DNA from: Lentibacillus sp. Marseille-P4043
Lineage (GTDB): Bacteria > Bacillota > Bacilli > Bacillales > Amphibacillaceae
DNA: 64,000 nucleotides
Reading direction: 5' to 3'
Assembly: GCF_900258515.1 (NCBI RefSeq)
Contig: NZ_LT984884.1
Coordinates: 2,453,353 to 2,517,352, forward strand
This document shows, one piece after another, positions 1-11,944 of this stretch. Both the position numbers and the translations under genes were made by a program. Within the stretch, counting starts at the first letter, position 1. Each line of letters opens with the position of its first letter. Under the pieces are notes generated by a model, which saw only the letters and a list, made by a program, of their open reading frames with translations, ran no database searches and was not told the origin of the DNA.

Positions 1-56
1 GGCAACGCGGGTTAACTCTCGTCCCTTTTTTATAAAGGGATGAGAGTTTTTTTATA
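1..56 (+). promoter_or_regulatory. 3' end of a T-box riboswitch leader (hisS-aspS)
   Basis: The window opens inside GGCAACGCGGG, the end of the T-box antiterminator motif. It is followed by a terminator hairpin, CTCTCGTCCC pairing with GGGATGAGAG, and a T-run at about 16-54. Uncharged cognate tRNA would stabilise the antiterminator and let transcription reach hisS-aspS. The specifier lies upstream of the window, so the amino acid is inferred from the downstream genes (His or Asp). Confidence 0.85.
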
Positions 57-90
57 TGCTAAAAACATTTAACAATTTGGGGGTTTTACG

Positions 91-1374
91 ATGAATATCA
101 AGGCACCACGTGGAACAGTTGATATTTTACCGAAGGATTCATGGAAATGGCAATATGTCGAAAACATGCTAAAAGAGATTTGCGGTCGCTTTCATTATCA
201 AGAAATTCGCACACCATTGTTCGAACATACAGAGTTATTCGAACGGGGTGTAGGTGATTCAACGGATATTGTTCAAAAGGAAATGTATACGTTTCTTGAC
301 CGTGGAGGTAGAAGTATAACACTTCGTCCAGAAGGTACAGCTTCCGTGGTTCGTGCGTTTGTGCAAAATAAATTGTATGGTTCACCGGTACAACCAGTCA
401 AACTGTATTATTTTGGTCAGATGTTTCGTTATGAACGGCCACAACATGGTCGCATGCGTCAGTTAAATCAATTTGGTGTAGAGGTGCTGGGGAGTGCGGA
501 TCCTGCGGTTGATGCTGAAGCAATTGGTCTTGCTATGACATGTTACCAGGAGCTTGGCCTAAAGTCACTAAAGCTTGTGATCAATAGTCTAGGAGATAAT
601 GAAAGCAGGCAAAACTATCGTCAGGCTTTGGTTGAGCACTTTTCACCGCATAAAGAGGAATTATGTACCGATTGTCAAGCGCGGCTTACACAAAACCCAT
701 TGCGAATTTTAGATTGTAAGAAAGATCGTGAACACCCAGCAATGCAAACAGCACCATCCATTTTAGATTATTTAAATGATGAATCTAGAACGTATTTCAA
801 TCAAGTTCAAGAATATCTGACGATGATGGAAATTCCGTTTACCGTTGATAAAAATCTGGTTCGTGGTTTAGATTATTATAATCACACAGCATTTGAAATT
901 ATGAGTGATGCAGAAGGATTTGGTGCGATTACGACACTTGCTGGCGGTGGTCGATATAATGGTCTTGCAGAAGAATTAGGTGGACCGAATACTCCGGGAA
1001 TCGGTTTTGCTCTTGGGATTGAACGATTAATGTTGGCGCTGGATGTGGAAAATATTACAATCCCTGTTGATGACAAGCTGGATTGCTATTTCGTTGCTGT
1101 TGGTGAAGAAGCAGAAAAACAAGCTGTTCGTCTTGTCCATGAATTGAGAAAACAGGGGGTACAGGTTGATAAGGATTATCAGGGTCGGAAAATGAAGGCA
1201 CAATTTAAATCTGCTGACCGGTTACAAGCTAAATTTGTTTTGATTTTGGGTGAAGAAGAACTAGCAAACCAGGTTATTAATATAAAATCGATGGAGACCG
1301 GTGAACAAAGAGAAGTCCCAATTACTGAAGTAACCGAACAAGTGAAAGATTTGCTGCAAGGAGGAAAAGAATGA
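91..1374 (+). CDS. hisS: histidyl-tRNA synthetase
   Basis: Class II aminoacyl-tRNA synthetase that charges tRNA-His in the cytoplasm. The 427 aa length is normal for the family. Visible signatures are the motif 2 block with [10 protein letters not shown] near residue 115, the histidine-specific RGLDYYNHT near 258, GGGRYNGL near 285 and a C-terminal anticodon-binding domain from about 330. The ATG has the purine-rich site TTTGGGGG upstream and lies 35 bp after the T-box terminator. Its stop overlaps the start of aspS (ATGA), so the two are translationally coupled and share T-box control. Confidence 0.97.
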   Translation: MNIKAPRGTVDILPKDSWKWQYVENMLKEICGRFHYQEIRTPLFEHTELFERGVGDSTDIVQKEMYTFLDRGGRSITLRPEGTASVVRAFVQNKLYGSPVQPVKLYYFGQMFRYERPQHGRMRQLNQFGVEVLGSADPAVDAEAIGLAMTCYQELGLKSLKLVINSLGDNESRQNYRQALVEHFSPHKEELCTDCQARLTQNPLRILDCKKDREHPAMQTAPSILDYLNDESRTYFNQVQEYLTMMEIPFTVDKNLVRGLDYYNHTAFEIMSDAEGFGAITTLAGGGRYNGLAEELGGPNTPGIGFALGIERLMLALDVENITIPVDDKLDCYFVAVGEEAEKQAVRLVHELRKQGVQVDKDYQGRKMKAQFKSADRLQAKFVLILGEEELANQVINIKSMETGEQREVPITEVTEQVKDLLQGGKE

Positions 1375-3161
1375 TGAACAAACGAATACTAGCAGGCACA
1401 ATAACAACAAACCAGATTGATCAGGATGTTTTGCTTAAGGGATGGGTACAAAAACGCCGTGATTTGGGTGGATTAATTTTCATTGATTTGCGTGATAAAT
1501 CAGGGATTGTCCAGGTCGTATTTAATCCAACTATTTCAGAAGCAGCCTTGGCAATCGCTGAAAATGTGCGAAGTGAATACGTGGTAGAAATAAAGGGTAA
1601 AGTGGTTCACCGTGAAGCTTCTACCATAAATGATGCAATGGCAACAGGCAGTATTGAAGTGTTAGCGGAAGAATTAACTATTTTAAACAAGTCGAAAAAT
1701 CCACCATTCATGATTCAGGATGAAACAGATGTTAGTGAGGATTTGCGATTAAAATACCGTTACATTGATTTGCGTAGAGCTACTTTACAAGATACATTTA
1801 AACTTCGTCATAAAACAACACAGGCTGTTCGTAACTTTTTGAATCAGGATGGGTTTTTGGAAATGGAAACACCTATCTTGACCAAAAGTACGCCAGAGGG
1901 TGCGCGAGATTACCTTGTTCCAAGTCGAGTGCATGCGGGTGAATTTTACGCATTGCCACAATCACCGCAATTATTTAAACAATTAATTATGATGTCAGGC
2001 TTTGAGAAATACTATCAGATTGCCCGTTGTTTTCGAGATGAAGATTTGCGAGCGGACAGACAACCGGAATTTACCCAGATTGATATTGAAACATCATTTA
2101 TGACTAGTGATGAAATCATGGAAATGACCGAAAATATGATGAAGAAGGTCATGAAAGAGGTAAAAGATATCGATATTACGTTGCCACTACCAAGGTTGCG
2201 CTATGATGAAGCAATGAAGCGATATGGATCAGATAAACCAGATACAAGATTTGCGATGGAACTTATTCATGTAGCAGATATTGTAAAGGATTCTTCTTTT
2301 AAAGTATTCCAAGGAGCAATCGAAGCTGGTGGTAATGTTGGATTATTAAATGTTAAAAATCAGGCGGCTAACTTTTCCAGAAAAGATATTGATAAGCTAA
2401 CAGATTTTGTGAAGGTTTATGGAGCCAAAGGGTTAGCATGGTTAAAACTAGAAGGTAGCGAATTAAAAGGACCAATTGCTAAATTTTTATCGGATGATGA
2501 AAAAGACGGTTTGATTACTCGTGCAGAGGCAACAGATGGCGATCTATTGTTATTTTGTGCAGATAAGACTACAGTTGTCTATGACAGCCTAGGAGCATTG
2601 AGATTAAAGCTAGGGAAAGAATTGCAACTTATCGATGAAAGTAAGTTTAATTTCCTTTGGGTTACGGATTGGCCATTATTGGAGTATGACGAGGATGCAG
2701 AAAGATATTTTGCTGCGCATCATCCATTTACGATGCCAGTTGAAGCAGACATGGCTAAATTAACGACTGATCCCGGAAGCGTTCGTGCAGTAGCTTATGA
2801 CCTTGTCTTGAATGGCTATGAACTTGGTGGCGGTTCACTACGTAATTACAAACGAGAACAGCAGGATAAAATGTTTGAAGTATTAGGATTTACAAAAGAA
2901 GCTGCAGAAGAACAATTCGGCTTTCTGCTTGACGCATTAGAATACGGGGCACCACCACATGGCGGGATCGCACTTGGTTTAGATCGAATCATCATGTTGT
3001 TAGCAGGCAGAACGAATTTGCGTGATACGATTCTATTTCCTAAAACTGCTTCTGCATCAGATTTGCTTACCGATGCACCAAGTGAAGTTAGCTCTGGCCA
3101 ATTGGACGAGCTATCTATTCAACTACAGGAAAAAAATGATAAAAATAACGAAATGTCGTAA
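1371..3161 (+). CDS. aspS: aspartyl-tRNA synthetase
   Basis: Charges tRNA-Asp. The 596 aa protein has the bacterial-type layout: N-terminal OB-fold anticodon domain (1 to about 105), class II core with the motif 2 block [14 protein letters not shown] near 222, a GAD insertion domain (about 280-420), and motif 3 GIALGLDRI near 531-537. The start overlaps the hisS stop by four bases, and hisS ends in the ribosome-binding sequence GGAGG. An ATGATG pair offers two possible starts three bases apart. Whether it also charges tRNA-Asn cannot be judged from this window. Confidence 0.97.
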   Translation: MMNKRILAGTITTNQIDQDVLLKGWVQKRRDLGGLIFIDLRDKSGIVQVVFNPTISEAALAIAENVRSEYVVEIKGKVVHREASTINDAMATGSIEVLAEELTILNKSKNPPFMIQDETDVSEDLRLKYRYIDLRRATLQDTFKLRHKTTQAVRNFLNQDGFLEMETPILTKSTPEGARDYLVPSRVHAGEFYALPQSPQLFKQLIMMSGFEKYYQIARCFRDEDLRADRQPEFTQIDIETSFMTSDEIMEMTENMMKKVMKEVKDIDITLPLPRLRYDEAMKRYGSDKPDTRFAMELIHVADIVKDSSFKVFQGAIEAGGNVGLLNVKNQAANFSRKDIDKLTDFVKVYGAKGLAWLKLEGSELKGPIAKFLSDDEKDGLITRAEATDGDLLLFCADKTTVVYDSLGALRLKLGKELQLIDESKFNFLWVTDWPLLEYDEDAERYFAAHHPFTMPVEADMAKLTTDPGSVRAVAYDLVLNGYELGGGSLRNYKREQQDKMFEVLGFTKEAAEEQFGFLLDALEYGAPPHGGIALGLDRIIMLLAGRTNLRDTILFPKTASASDLLTDAPSEVSSGQLDELSIQLQEKNDKNNEMS

Positions 3162-3201
3162 AGATGTTAAAATTGTAATCCGTTTTTCATAATGTTCAAT
3201 A

Positions 3202-3230
3202 TTGAAAAAATTTATGGTGTATGCTATGAT
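3202..3230 (+). promoter_or_regulatory. sigma-A promoter of the 6S RNA
   Basis: TTGAAA at 3202-3207 and TATGAT at 3225-3230 are separated by exactly 17 bp, with TGC immediately before the -10 (extended -10). The predicted transcription start is near 3237. No open reading frame with a ribosome-binding site follows, which fits a small RNA promoter. Confidence 0.75.
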
Positions 3231-3236
3231 TAGTTT

Positions 3237-3505
3237 ACAGATAAAGAACACGTACTTTTTTCCACATGAATAAATTAGTTTGTGATTTGCTATCAATCCT
3301 GATGTGTGCGTTTATATATTCGTTTTGACCGAACATTTTTATAAACGGGAGCTTTTTAGCGTTTCTTTGCTGCGTGCATGCCTCTACTTACTTAACCCGA
3401 GGACGTACAACGTATAGAACAGGGCACCCACCTGCTTGGAGCGGGATCAAAACCAGGAATTAAACGGCACAATTGGGATTGCATTTTTGCAAAGATCATG
3501 TAGGT
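3237..3505 (+). ncRNA. ssrS: 6S RNA, regulator of sigma-A RNA polymerase
   Basis: A promoter and a terminator bracket a non-coding transcript directly after aspS, where B. subtilis carries one of its 6S RNAs (from memory). The sequence contains blocks I associate with Firmicute 6S RNA: CGGGAGC near 3347, GCATGCC near 3375, TTACTTAACCCGAGG near 3388 and GGGCACCCACCTG near 3422. Long-range pairing supports a closed rod: GATTTGC near 3284 with GCAAAGATC near 3489, CAATCC near 3294 with GGATTG near 3476, and an internal hairpin of CGTTTATA with TATAAACG. 6S RNA mimics open promoter DNA and binds RNA polymerase during stationary phase. Both ends are approximate. Confidence 0.8.
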
Positions 3506-3512
3506 TAACAAT

Positions 3513-3547
3513 AAAAAACTCTTCCGTAATGGAAGAGTTTTTTTTAT
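3513..3547 (+). terminator. rho-independent terminator after the 6S RNA
   Basis: AACTCTTCC pairs with GGAAGAGTT around a GTAAT loop, followed by a run of eight T. Confidence 0.9.
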
Positions 3548-3600
3548 TAAAGAAAGTATAAAATTTTGAGGCGCTGTTATGTTTACAGCAAAAGTTTTTC

Positions 3601-3626
3601 GGTGGGACGAGTAATCGCAGTCCCAG
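3601..3626. repeat. short hairpin repeat GGTGGGACGAG...CAGTCCCAG
   Basis: A 26 bp imperfect palindrome in which TGGGAC pairs with GTCCCA. Related copies lie at 3673-3699, 13954-13979 and 22080-22105, with an inverted copy at 21794-21818. It occurs here beside, and elsewhere inside, larger repeats, so it behaves as a separate module. Confidence 0.65.
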
Positions 3627-3632
3627 ATTAAG

Positions 3633-3799
3633 CCATGTCCAGCTCCAGCGCCCAGCAACTAGCAGATCTTTTGGTGGGACGAACGGAGTGCAGTCCCAGA
3701 ATGCTCTAGTTTGTACGTTGCTACGACGCTCAGGACGTGCTAGTACAAGCGTTGCGACAGGACGTCGCGCTCTTAGCCTGTAAGGGCGCTTACGCTTTT
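3633..3799 (-). repeat. dispersed repeat, family C (AGCGC...GGGCGCTGGAGCT)
   Basis: Read on the minus strand the element starts AAAAGCGTAAGCGCCC at 3799 and ends GCTGGGCGCTGGAGCTGG near 3635. The two ends are imperfect inverted repeats of each other, and the same ends bound the element at 18109-18262. The core differs: it holds a GTGGGACGA hairpin module and two imperfect GTTGC-ACGAC/GACGT direct repeats (3717-3770). It abuts the stop codon of the RsfA-like gene. An open frame that runs through it has no start context and I treat it as spurious. Confidence 0.6.
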
Positions 3800-3800
3800 C

Positions 3801-4511
3801 TTATTGACCAGAGCTTTGAGCGATTTGTTGTAGGTTTCCATTTTTGTCCATGCGAAACGCTGGTGGTTTCATTGTCCCTTGATCTTCAAAGACCGTCATT
3901 TTTCGGGCGCGGTCCATGATCTGCATGAATACTTGATAATCTTCTTGAATGGTGGTTAATTGTTCTTCGGTTTGAGCTAATTTTTTTTCTAATTCACTTA
4001 CATGATCTCGAAGCAACGTATTTTCTTTTTGTGTTTCTTCTAGATTTCGTTTTGATTGATTAGAAGCATAATAGTCTTTTTTAACTTCCTTGAGAAATCG
4101 TATGACCATATCCATTGTGAGTGTCGGTTCTTCCATTGTTGCTTCAATAGGTTTGTTTTCTATCGGATTGTTGTCTACGATATTTTGTAGTAATTCTCCA
4201 TCGCTTTGTGCGATTACCTCATTGTGTTGGGATAAAGAAACGACAGGCTCCTTTTGTTTCTCCGTATTTGCGGCAATGGCCCGTTTCTTTTCTTTTCGTT
4301 GTCTTTTTGCCAGATCAATAGCATGATCGTATTTTTGTCTTACTTCTGCGTTCCAACGAAATCCGCATGCCGCCGATGTACGATTTAATTTGTCACCAAC
4401 TTCTTCGAATGCGTTTAATTGGGTACTTCCTTCTCTAATATGGCGTAAAACCGTTTCTGCCAATAACAAGTCATCTTCATGTGACCAAGCGTCTTGTCTA
4501 ACTTTAACCAA
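3801..4511 (-). CDS. RsfA-family Myb/SANT-like transcriptional regulator
   Basis: The N-terminus (RQDAWSHEDDLLLAETVLRHI) is a Myb/SANT-like helix-turn-helix typical of RsfA-family regulators, which tune gene expression in the prespore. Basic (KRQRKEKKR) and acidic linkers follow, then a coiled coil at about residues 160-205. I place the start at a TTG (4511). The upstream ATG at 4520 touches the AAGGAG site with no spacing, whereas the TTG lies 9 bases away and gives the usual short lead before RQDAW. It sits downstream of rarA on the same strand. In B. subtilis, tcdA rather than this gene lies between aspS and rarA (from memory). Confidence 0.8.
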   Translation of the reverse strand: MVKVRQDAWSHEDDLLLAETVLRHIREGSTQLNAFEEVGDKLNRTSAACGFRWNAEVRQKYDHAIDLAKRQRKEKKRAIAANTEKQKEPVVSLSQHNEVIAQSDGELLQNIVDNNPIENKPIEATMEEPTLTMDMVIRFLKEVKKDYYASNQSKRNLEETQKENTLLRDHVSELEKKLAQTEEQLTTIQEDYQVFMQIMDRARKMTVFEDQGTMKPPAFRMDKNGNLQQIAQSSGQ

Positions 4512-4607
4512 TTCGTTCATCTCCTTTTTCGAATAACCATCATCATAATTCCGTAGATTTATTTATCTAGTATCTATTGTGACCGCTCGAAAAAGGAATT
4601 ATACCAA

Positions 4608-5891
4608 CTAGTTTACATTGTTGTTGTCGTTTTGGATTTTTTCATATACTTGTTTTAATGCATGTTCGAACTTTCCTGAATCCTTTGGCTGATAATAGTG
4701 ACGGTTTTTAATCGCATCAGGTAAATACTGTTGGCTAATCCAGCCGCTTTCATAGTTATGTGGATATTTATAATCAACACCTCGACCAAGATTTTTTGCA
4801 CCTTGATAGTGGGAGTCTTTCAAATGTTTTGGTATATCACCAGTTTTGCCGTTACGAATATCAGCCAATGCTGCATCTAATGCTTTATAAGCGGTATTGG
4901 ATTTTGGTGATAAACATAACTCAACAATCGCAACCGAAAGTGGAATGCGGGCTTCAGGAAAGCCTAAACGCTCAGCAGCCTGAACTGCATAAACAGCGCG
5001 TGGTCCAGCTTGGGGGTTCGCGAGCCCGATGTCTTCATAAGCACAAACAATCATTCTTCGTGCGATACTATCTAAATCTCCTGCCTCAATCAATCTACCT
5101 AAATAGTGAAGGGCGGCATTGACATCACTGCCTCTTATCGATTTTTGGAAAGCTGAAAGGACGTCATAATGTGCGTCACCATCTTTGTCATGAGAGAAAC
5201 TTTTCTTTTGCATACACTCTTCTGCAACTTCCAGTGTAATAGATATTTGCTGGCTTTCATTTTTAGGTGTTGAAGAAACTGCTAATTCCAGCCCGTTAAG
5301 CGCAGATCTCATGTCACCATTTGCTGCAAAAGCGAAGTGATCAAGTGCATCATCGGTAATAACAATATCACGTTCGCCAAGACCATTCACTTGATCAGTA
5401 ATAGCACGTTTTAACGCCATTTTAATGTCTGTAGCCGTTAAGCCATGCAATTCAAATAAATGACATCTTGAGCGGATCGCTGGATTAATAGAGTGATATG
5501 GGTTACTTGTTGTACAACCAATTAATGTAAGCAAATTACTTTCCACATAAGGCAATAAGAAGTCTTGTTTGGCTTTATCCAGTCTGTGTACTTCATCAAG
5601 GACTAAGACAACTTGGCCAGTCATTTTTGCTTCTTCCACAACGATTTCCATATCTTTCTTTTTATCAACTACTGCATTAAGCATCTTAACAGGTATGCCG
5701 AGTGTTTTAGCTAATGCTACAGCCATCGATGTTTTTCCAGTACCTGGAGGGCCAAACAAAATCATGGAGGCTAGTTGCTCCGCTTCAACCATACGTTTTA
5801 CGATTTTACCCTCACCAACAAGGTGGGCTTGTCCAATTATTTCATCTATATGGGTTGGACGCATCCGATAGGCAAGTGGTTTCTGTTTCAT
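4608..5891 (-). CDS. rarA: replication-associated recombination protein A, AAA ATPase
   Basis: MgsA/WHIP-type AAA+ ATPase that acts at stalled replication forks as a tetramer. Seen in the protein: the N-terminal phrase PLAYRMRP, Walker A GPPGTGKTS near residue 50, Walker B VLDEVHR near 100, sensor SRCHLFE, and the C-terminal tetramerisation domain with YKYPHNYESGW. I start at ATG 5891 because AAAGGAAG lies just upstream and the 427 aa product has normal family length; the open frame extends 23 codons further with no family-like sequence. The gene is divergent from cymR. Confidence 0.95.
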   Translation of the reverse strand: MKQKPLAYRMRPTHIDEIIGQAHLVGEGKIVKRMVEAEQLASMILFGPPGTGKTSMAVALAKTLGIPVKMLNAVVDKKKDMEIVVEEAKMTGQVVLVLDEVHRLDKAKQDFLLPYVESNLLTLIGCTTSNPYHSINPAIRSRCHLFELHGLTATDIKMALKRAITDQVNGLGERDIVITDDALDHFAFAANGDMRSALNGLELAVSSTPKNESQQISITLEVAEECMQKKSFSHDKDGDAHYDVLSAFQKSIRGSDVNAALHYLGRLIEAGDLDSIARRMIVCAYEDIGLANPQAGPRAVYAVQAAERLGFPEARIPLSVAIVELCLSPKSNTAYKALDAALADIRNGKTGDIPKHLKDSHYQGAKNLGRGVDYKYPHNYESGWISQQYLPDAIKNRHYYQPKDSGKFEHALKQVYEKIQNDNNNVN

Positions 5892-5975
5892 TTTAATCTT
5901 CCTTTGTATATAATAATGGTTTGTATAATTAAGCCTAATTGTAGTCTTGTAAAAATGCAAGGAACAGCCTATTCA

Positions 5976-5984
5976 TGCTATAAT
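5976..5984 (+). promoter_or_regulatory. extended -10 promoter element before cymR
   Basis: TGC TATAAT (5976-5984) lies about 55 bp before the cymR ATG. No good -35 sits 17 bp upstream, but an extended -10 can compensate. Inference from sequence only. Confidence 0.45.
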
Positions 5985-6039
5985 TATATGTATTAAGATA
6001 AGATAACTGGCTTGAAAGCAATCAATTGAGGTGTCATAA

Positions 6040-6459
6040 ATGAAAATATCAACGAAAGGGCGATATGGTCTGACGATCATGATCGAGCTTGCAAGAAAAT
6101 TTGGTGATGGACCAATTTCTCTAAAACAAATTGCCCGTGACAAAAAATTATCGGAACATTATTTAGAACAATTAGCATCCCCGTTGCGTAATGCTGGATT
6201 AGTTAAAAGTGTTCGTGGCGCATATGGTGGCTATATTTTGGCGAAGGAGCCGGATGAAATTACAGCAGGCGATATTATCCGTGTTTTGGAAGGACCAATT
6301 ACGCTTGTTGAAGGTATTGAAGAAGAAGAACCTGCTAAACAGGCATTGTGGTTGCGAGTTAGGGATGCGGTGAAGGATGTATTAGATACAACCACATTAT
6401 CCGACTTAAAAAACCATGAAAATGATCAACAACAAGAACCTTATATGTTTTATATATAA
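6040..6459 (+). CDS. cymR: CymR, Rrf2-family regulator of cysteine metabolism
   Basis: Rrf2 winged-helix repressor of 139 aa. The N-terminus (KISTKGRYGLTIMIELA) and the recognition segment with SEHYLEQLASPLR and VRGAYGGYILAK are typical of the family. It has no cysteine, so it cannot hold the Fe-S cluster of IscR; this matches CymR, which senses cysteine status through a complex with CysK. The site TGAGGTG precedes the ATG. It lies 23 bp before a cysteine desulfurase gene, the usual partnership for this locus. Confidence 0.92.
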   Translation: MKISTKGRYGLTIMIELARKFGDGPISLKQIARDKKLSEHYLEQLASPLRNAGLVKSVRGAYGGYILAKEPDEITAGDIIRVLEGPITLVEGIEEEEPAKQALWLRVRDAVKDVLDTTTLSDLKNHENDQQQEPYMFYI

Positions 6460-6482
6460 TATATAGGAAGGAAAGGTAAAAA

Positions 6483-8754
<2,272 letters not shown>

Positions 8755-8760
8755 AAAAGT

Positions 8761-8806
8761 AGGATCACACTCTCAAGTTGCTTGAGAGTCAAGGTCCTTA
8801 TTTTTG
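8761..8806 (+). terminator. rho-independent terminator after mnmA
   Basis: A perfect 9 bp stem, ACTCTCAAG with CTTGAGAGT, is extended by AGGA/TCCT and followed by TATTTTTG. It closes the cymR-desulfurase-mnmA unit. Confidence 0.75.
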
Positions 8807-8855
8807 TACGTATAGAACCAATATAATGGGAAGTTAATGAAAAAGGATGTTTAAA

Positions 8856-9524
8856 ATGAATGAAAATCAACAAGCAATAGCGTATATGAAAGAAGGAAAG
8901 TATGAAGAAGCTGCAGAATTGTTTAACGAATTAATTGAAGCGAATCCAGATGATCCGTTGGGCTATATTAATTTTGGGAATCTATTAGTCCATATAAACG
9001 AACTAGCACGTGCAAAGGCATTTTTTGAAAAAGCCATCACCTTGGACGAATCAGCAGCTACAGCTTATTATGGTTTAGGAAATGTATATTTTGAGCAATC
9101 TATTTATGAAAAAGCGCAAGAAAACTTCCAAAGAGCGATTGAATTGGGCTTAGAAGAAGCGGATGTCTTCTATATGTTAGGCTTGACGTTACAACAACAA
9201 GAGCAATTTAAACTCGCTTTGCCATACCTCATGCGAGCAACGGAACTGGATCAAGAGGATGCTGAATTATTATTCCAATATGGTTTATCATTGGCACAGA
9301 CCGATCAAATTTCGGATGCTGAAGTTGTTTTTGAAAATGTATTGAAACGTAACGCTGAACATAGTGATGCACACTATAATTTAGGTGTAATTGCTTTGTA
9401 CCATGACAAAACTGAAGAAGCATTAAAACATTTTGATCAAGCATTGAATATTCAAGCCGATCACGTTTTGGCTGCTAATGGTAAGAAAATGGTGGAAGAA
9501 CTGTTAAATCATAACGATGCGTAA
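8856..9524 (+). CDS. tetratricopeptide repeat protein (YrrB-like)
   Basis: 222 aa cytoplasmic protein made almost wholly of tandem TPR units of about 34 residues, with recurring signatures such as GNLLVHINELARAKAFFEKAI, YGLGNVYFEQSIYEKAQENFQRAI and YNLGVIALYHDKTEEALKHFDQAL. There is no signal peptide and no catalytic motif. Such proteins are protein-interaction scaffolds, and no partner can be named from sequence. ATG 8856 is chosen because AAAAGGA lies 8 bases before it; the ATG at 8847 sits inside that site. The position between mnmA and recD2 matches yrrB of B. subtilis. Confidence 0.85.
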   Translation: MNENQQAIAYMKEGKYEEAAELFNELIEANPDDPLGYINFGNLLVHINELARAKAFFEKAITLDESAATAYYGLGNVYFEQSIYEKAQENFQRAIELGLEEADVFYMLGLTLQQQEQFKLALPYLMRATELDQEDAELLFQYGLSLAQTDQISDAEVVFENVLKRNAEHSDAHYNLGVIALYHDKTEEALKHFDQALNIQADHVLAANGKKMVEELLNHNDA

Positions 9525-9542
9525 GATGGTGGGGTAGTTGTG

Positions 9543-11870
9543 ATGGCACATGAAAGGGACATGATGAAAGACGAGGAACAAGGCTATATTACTGGTGAAC
9601 TTCTATACACGATTTTCCATAATGAAACAGAACACTTTTCGATTGCGAAAATTAAAATTCAAGACACAAATGAAGATTATCGTGAGAAAGATGTTGTAGC
9701 AAAAGGCTATTTCTCAAATTTGCAAACCGGTAAAAAATATCGTTTTTATGGTCAATTCGAACGGCATGTTAAATTTGGCCTACAATACCAGGTAACCTCC
9801 TATCAAACGGTTATCCCAAATACAAAAGATGGACTAGTTGCCTATCTGTCCAGCGATTTATTTCATGGAATTGGTAAAAAGACAGCGAAGCGGATTATTG
9901 ACCATTTAGGTGAAAACGCTATTTCTAAGATTTTAAATCAGCCATCTGTGTTAGATGGAGTTCCAGGTCTTAAAAAGGACAAAGCAGATACATTGGTTAA
10001 GAACTTGCAAGAAAATCAAGGATTTGAGCATATTGTTGTCTATTTGGCCAAATACGGAATTGGGTTAAAAATGGCTCAGAAAATTTATCAGGAATATAAA
10101 GAAGATGCCATTACACAACTTGAGGAGGATCCATATCAATACGTGTTTGATATTGAAGGATTTGGCTTTCAAAAAGCTGATGAAATAGCTAGTCAGAATG
10201 GATTATCATTAACCCACCCAAATCGAATTGGTGCTGGGTGTATTTATGTTTTGCAAAAAAGTGTTCAAGATGGACATGTTTATTTACCATTAGACAGTTG
10301 TGTGGAGCAAGTTATTCGTCTACTCTATAACGCAGATTTCACGTTATCAGCTGAAACCATTCAGGATAGATTGGAAGAACTAAACAAAGAAAAGATTATT
10401 ATTTTACAAAATGGACATGTTTATTTACCCTCTCTCTATTATGCGGAGGATGGATTTGCTTCCCATTTAAAACGATTGATCTCAAAACCAGTTGAACAAA
10501 AAACAACGCTAGCAGAATTAATGACGATAATAGGTAAAATTGAAGAAGAGGAAATACTTAGTTATGGAAAAGAACAGTTTAAAGCAATTAATCAGTCGCT
10601 TGATTCAAAAATAACCATTGTAACTGGTGGCCCAGGCACAGGAAAAACAACGGTTATTAAAGGAATTTTACAAGCGTACGCAGCAATTCACGCTGTTTCC
10701 ATGGACCCTAAGGATTATGATACAGAAACTGACTTTCCATTTGTTTTAACTGCGCCAACAGGTCGTGCAGCAAAACGTCTTAATGAATCCACTGGTCTTC
10801 CAGCGGTAACAATCCATCGGTTACTGGGGTGGGATGGCAAAAACGGCTTCGAGAAAAACCAACATGAACAACTAGCAGGAAAATTTATTATTATTGATGA
10901 ATTTTCAATGGTAGACATATGGCTTGCCAACAGTTTATTTAAAGCAATTCCTGATGATATGCAGGTATTGTTAGTTGGTGATGAAGACCAGCTTCCATCA
11001 GTCGGACCAGGTCAGGTACTAAGTGATTTATTAGGTAGTACGTTCATTCCGTATGTCCAGTTGAGCGAAGTGTATCGTCAAAAAGAAGGGTCAAAAATTA
11101 TTCAATTAGCCCATCAGATCAAAAATGACATATGTACAGTAGAATCGTTGCAAAATGATAAGGATTTCAGTTTCATCCCCTGTCATGAGCAGCAAATGAT
11201 TGATGTGATTGTGAAAATTTATGAAAAAGCAAAGAATAAAGGACTTGATACAAAAGATATCCAGGTACTTGCACCAATGTATCGCTCGCAAGCGGGAATA
11301 ACTATGATCAATAAACATCTGCAGCAATTGATTAACCCGAAAACGAACCAAAAACGCGAAGTTAAGCTGCAAGATGTTTGTTACCGAGTCGGTGATAAAG
11401 TGATTCAATTAGTTAATCAGCCGGAAGATCATGTTTATAATGGAGATATTGGAGAAGTTGTTGCTATTTTTGAAGAAGATGAGAATACGGAACAAGTTGA
11501 GCAATTGGTTATAGCCTACGAGGGGAAAGAGGTTATTTATGAGCGAAAGGACTATGTTAATATTATGCATGCATACTGTATCTCGATTCATAAATCACAA
11601 GGGAGCGAATTTCCAATCGTTCTGTTGCCAGTGGTGTCAACGTATAATCGCATGCTCCGCAAAAATCTGCTGTATACAGCCATAACTAGAAGTAAACAAT
11701 CTTTAATCATTTGTGGTGAAGTTAATGCTTTTCTTCGTGGAGTGCAGACACTGGATACGAACATTAGGTTTACGTCGTTAAAAGAATTGCTACAGGAGAG
11801 ATTAACGAATCAAGAAATGGCGACATCTGAAGAGGATGAGGAAGAACTAACGCCATATGATTTCATGTGA
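9543..11870 (+). CDS. recD2: ATP-dependent DNA helicase RecD2
   Basis: Superfamily 1B 5'-3' helicase of about 775 aa of the RecD-like type found outside RecBCD in Firmicutes. An N-terminal OB-like domain is followed by tandem helix-hairpin-helix segments (about residues 95-220), Walker A GGPGTGKTT near 362, the motif II region IIDEFSMVD near 450, VGDEDQLPSVGPGQ, and the C-terminal motif with ISIHKSQGSEFP. Roles known for the family are mismatch repair and fork maintenance. ATG 9543 follows GGTGGGG; a GTG directly before it is an alternative. Confidence 0.95.
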   Translation: MAHERDMMKDEEQGYITGELLYTIFHNETEHFSIAKIKIQDTNEDYREKDVVAKGYFSNLQTGKKYRFYGQFERHVKFGLQYQVTSYQTVIPNTKDGLVAYLSSDLFHGIGKKTAKRIIDHLGENAISKILNQPSVLDGVPGLKKDKADTLVKNLQENQGFEHIVVYLAKYGIGLKMAQKIYQEYKEDAITQLEEDPYQYVFDIEGFGFQKADEIASQNGLSLTHPNRIGAGCIYVLQKSVQDGHVYLPLDSCVEQVIRLLYNADFTLSAETIQDRLEELNKEKIIILQNGHVYLPSLYYAEDGFASHLKRLISKPVEQKTTLAELMTIIGKIEEEEILSYGKEQFKAINQSLDSKITIVTGGPGTGKTTVIKGILQAYAAIHAVSMDPKDYDTETDFPFVLTAPTGRAAKRLNESTGLPAVTIHRLLGWDGKNGFEKNQHEQLAGKFIIIDEFSMVDIWLANSLFKAIPDDMQVLLVGDEDQLPSVGPGQVLSDLLGSTFIPYVQLSEVYRQKEGSKIIQLAHQIKNDICTVESLQNDKDFSFIPCHEQQMIDVIVKIYEKAKNKGLDTKDIQVLAPMYRSQAGITMINKHLQQLINPKTNQKREVKLQDVCYRVGDKVIQLVNQPEDHVYNGDIGEVVAIFEEDENTEQVEQLVIAYEGKEVIYERKDYVNIMHAYCISIHKSQGSEFPIVLLPVVSTYNRMLRKNLLYTAITRSKQSLIICGEVNAFLRGVQTLDTNIRFTSLKELLQERLTNQEMATSEEDEEELTPYDFM

Positions 11871-11944
11871 CAAATGTATATTTTATACAATTCGCGGTTA
11901 AGCTAACATAATAATGTAATTTTTAACACAAAGGAGCATTATCT

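Noticed and set aside
3392..3658. Minus-strand open frame across the 6S RNA and its terminator
   Set aside because: Runs through a structured non-coding RNA and a terminator; no start signals.
3737..3919. Small plus-strand frame in the family C repeat
   Set aside because: Lies half in the repeat and half antisense to the RsfA-like gene; no ribosome-binding site.
6040..6459. Fe-S sensing IscR instead of CymR
   Set aside because: The protein contains no cysteine to bind a cluster.
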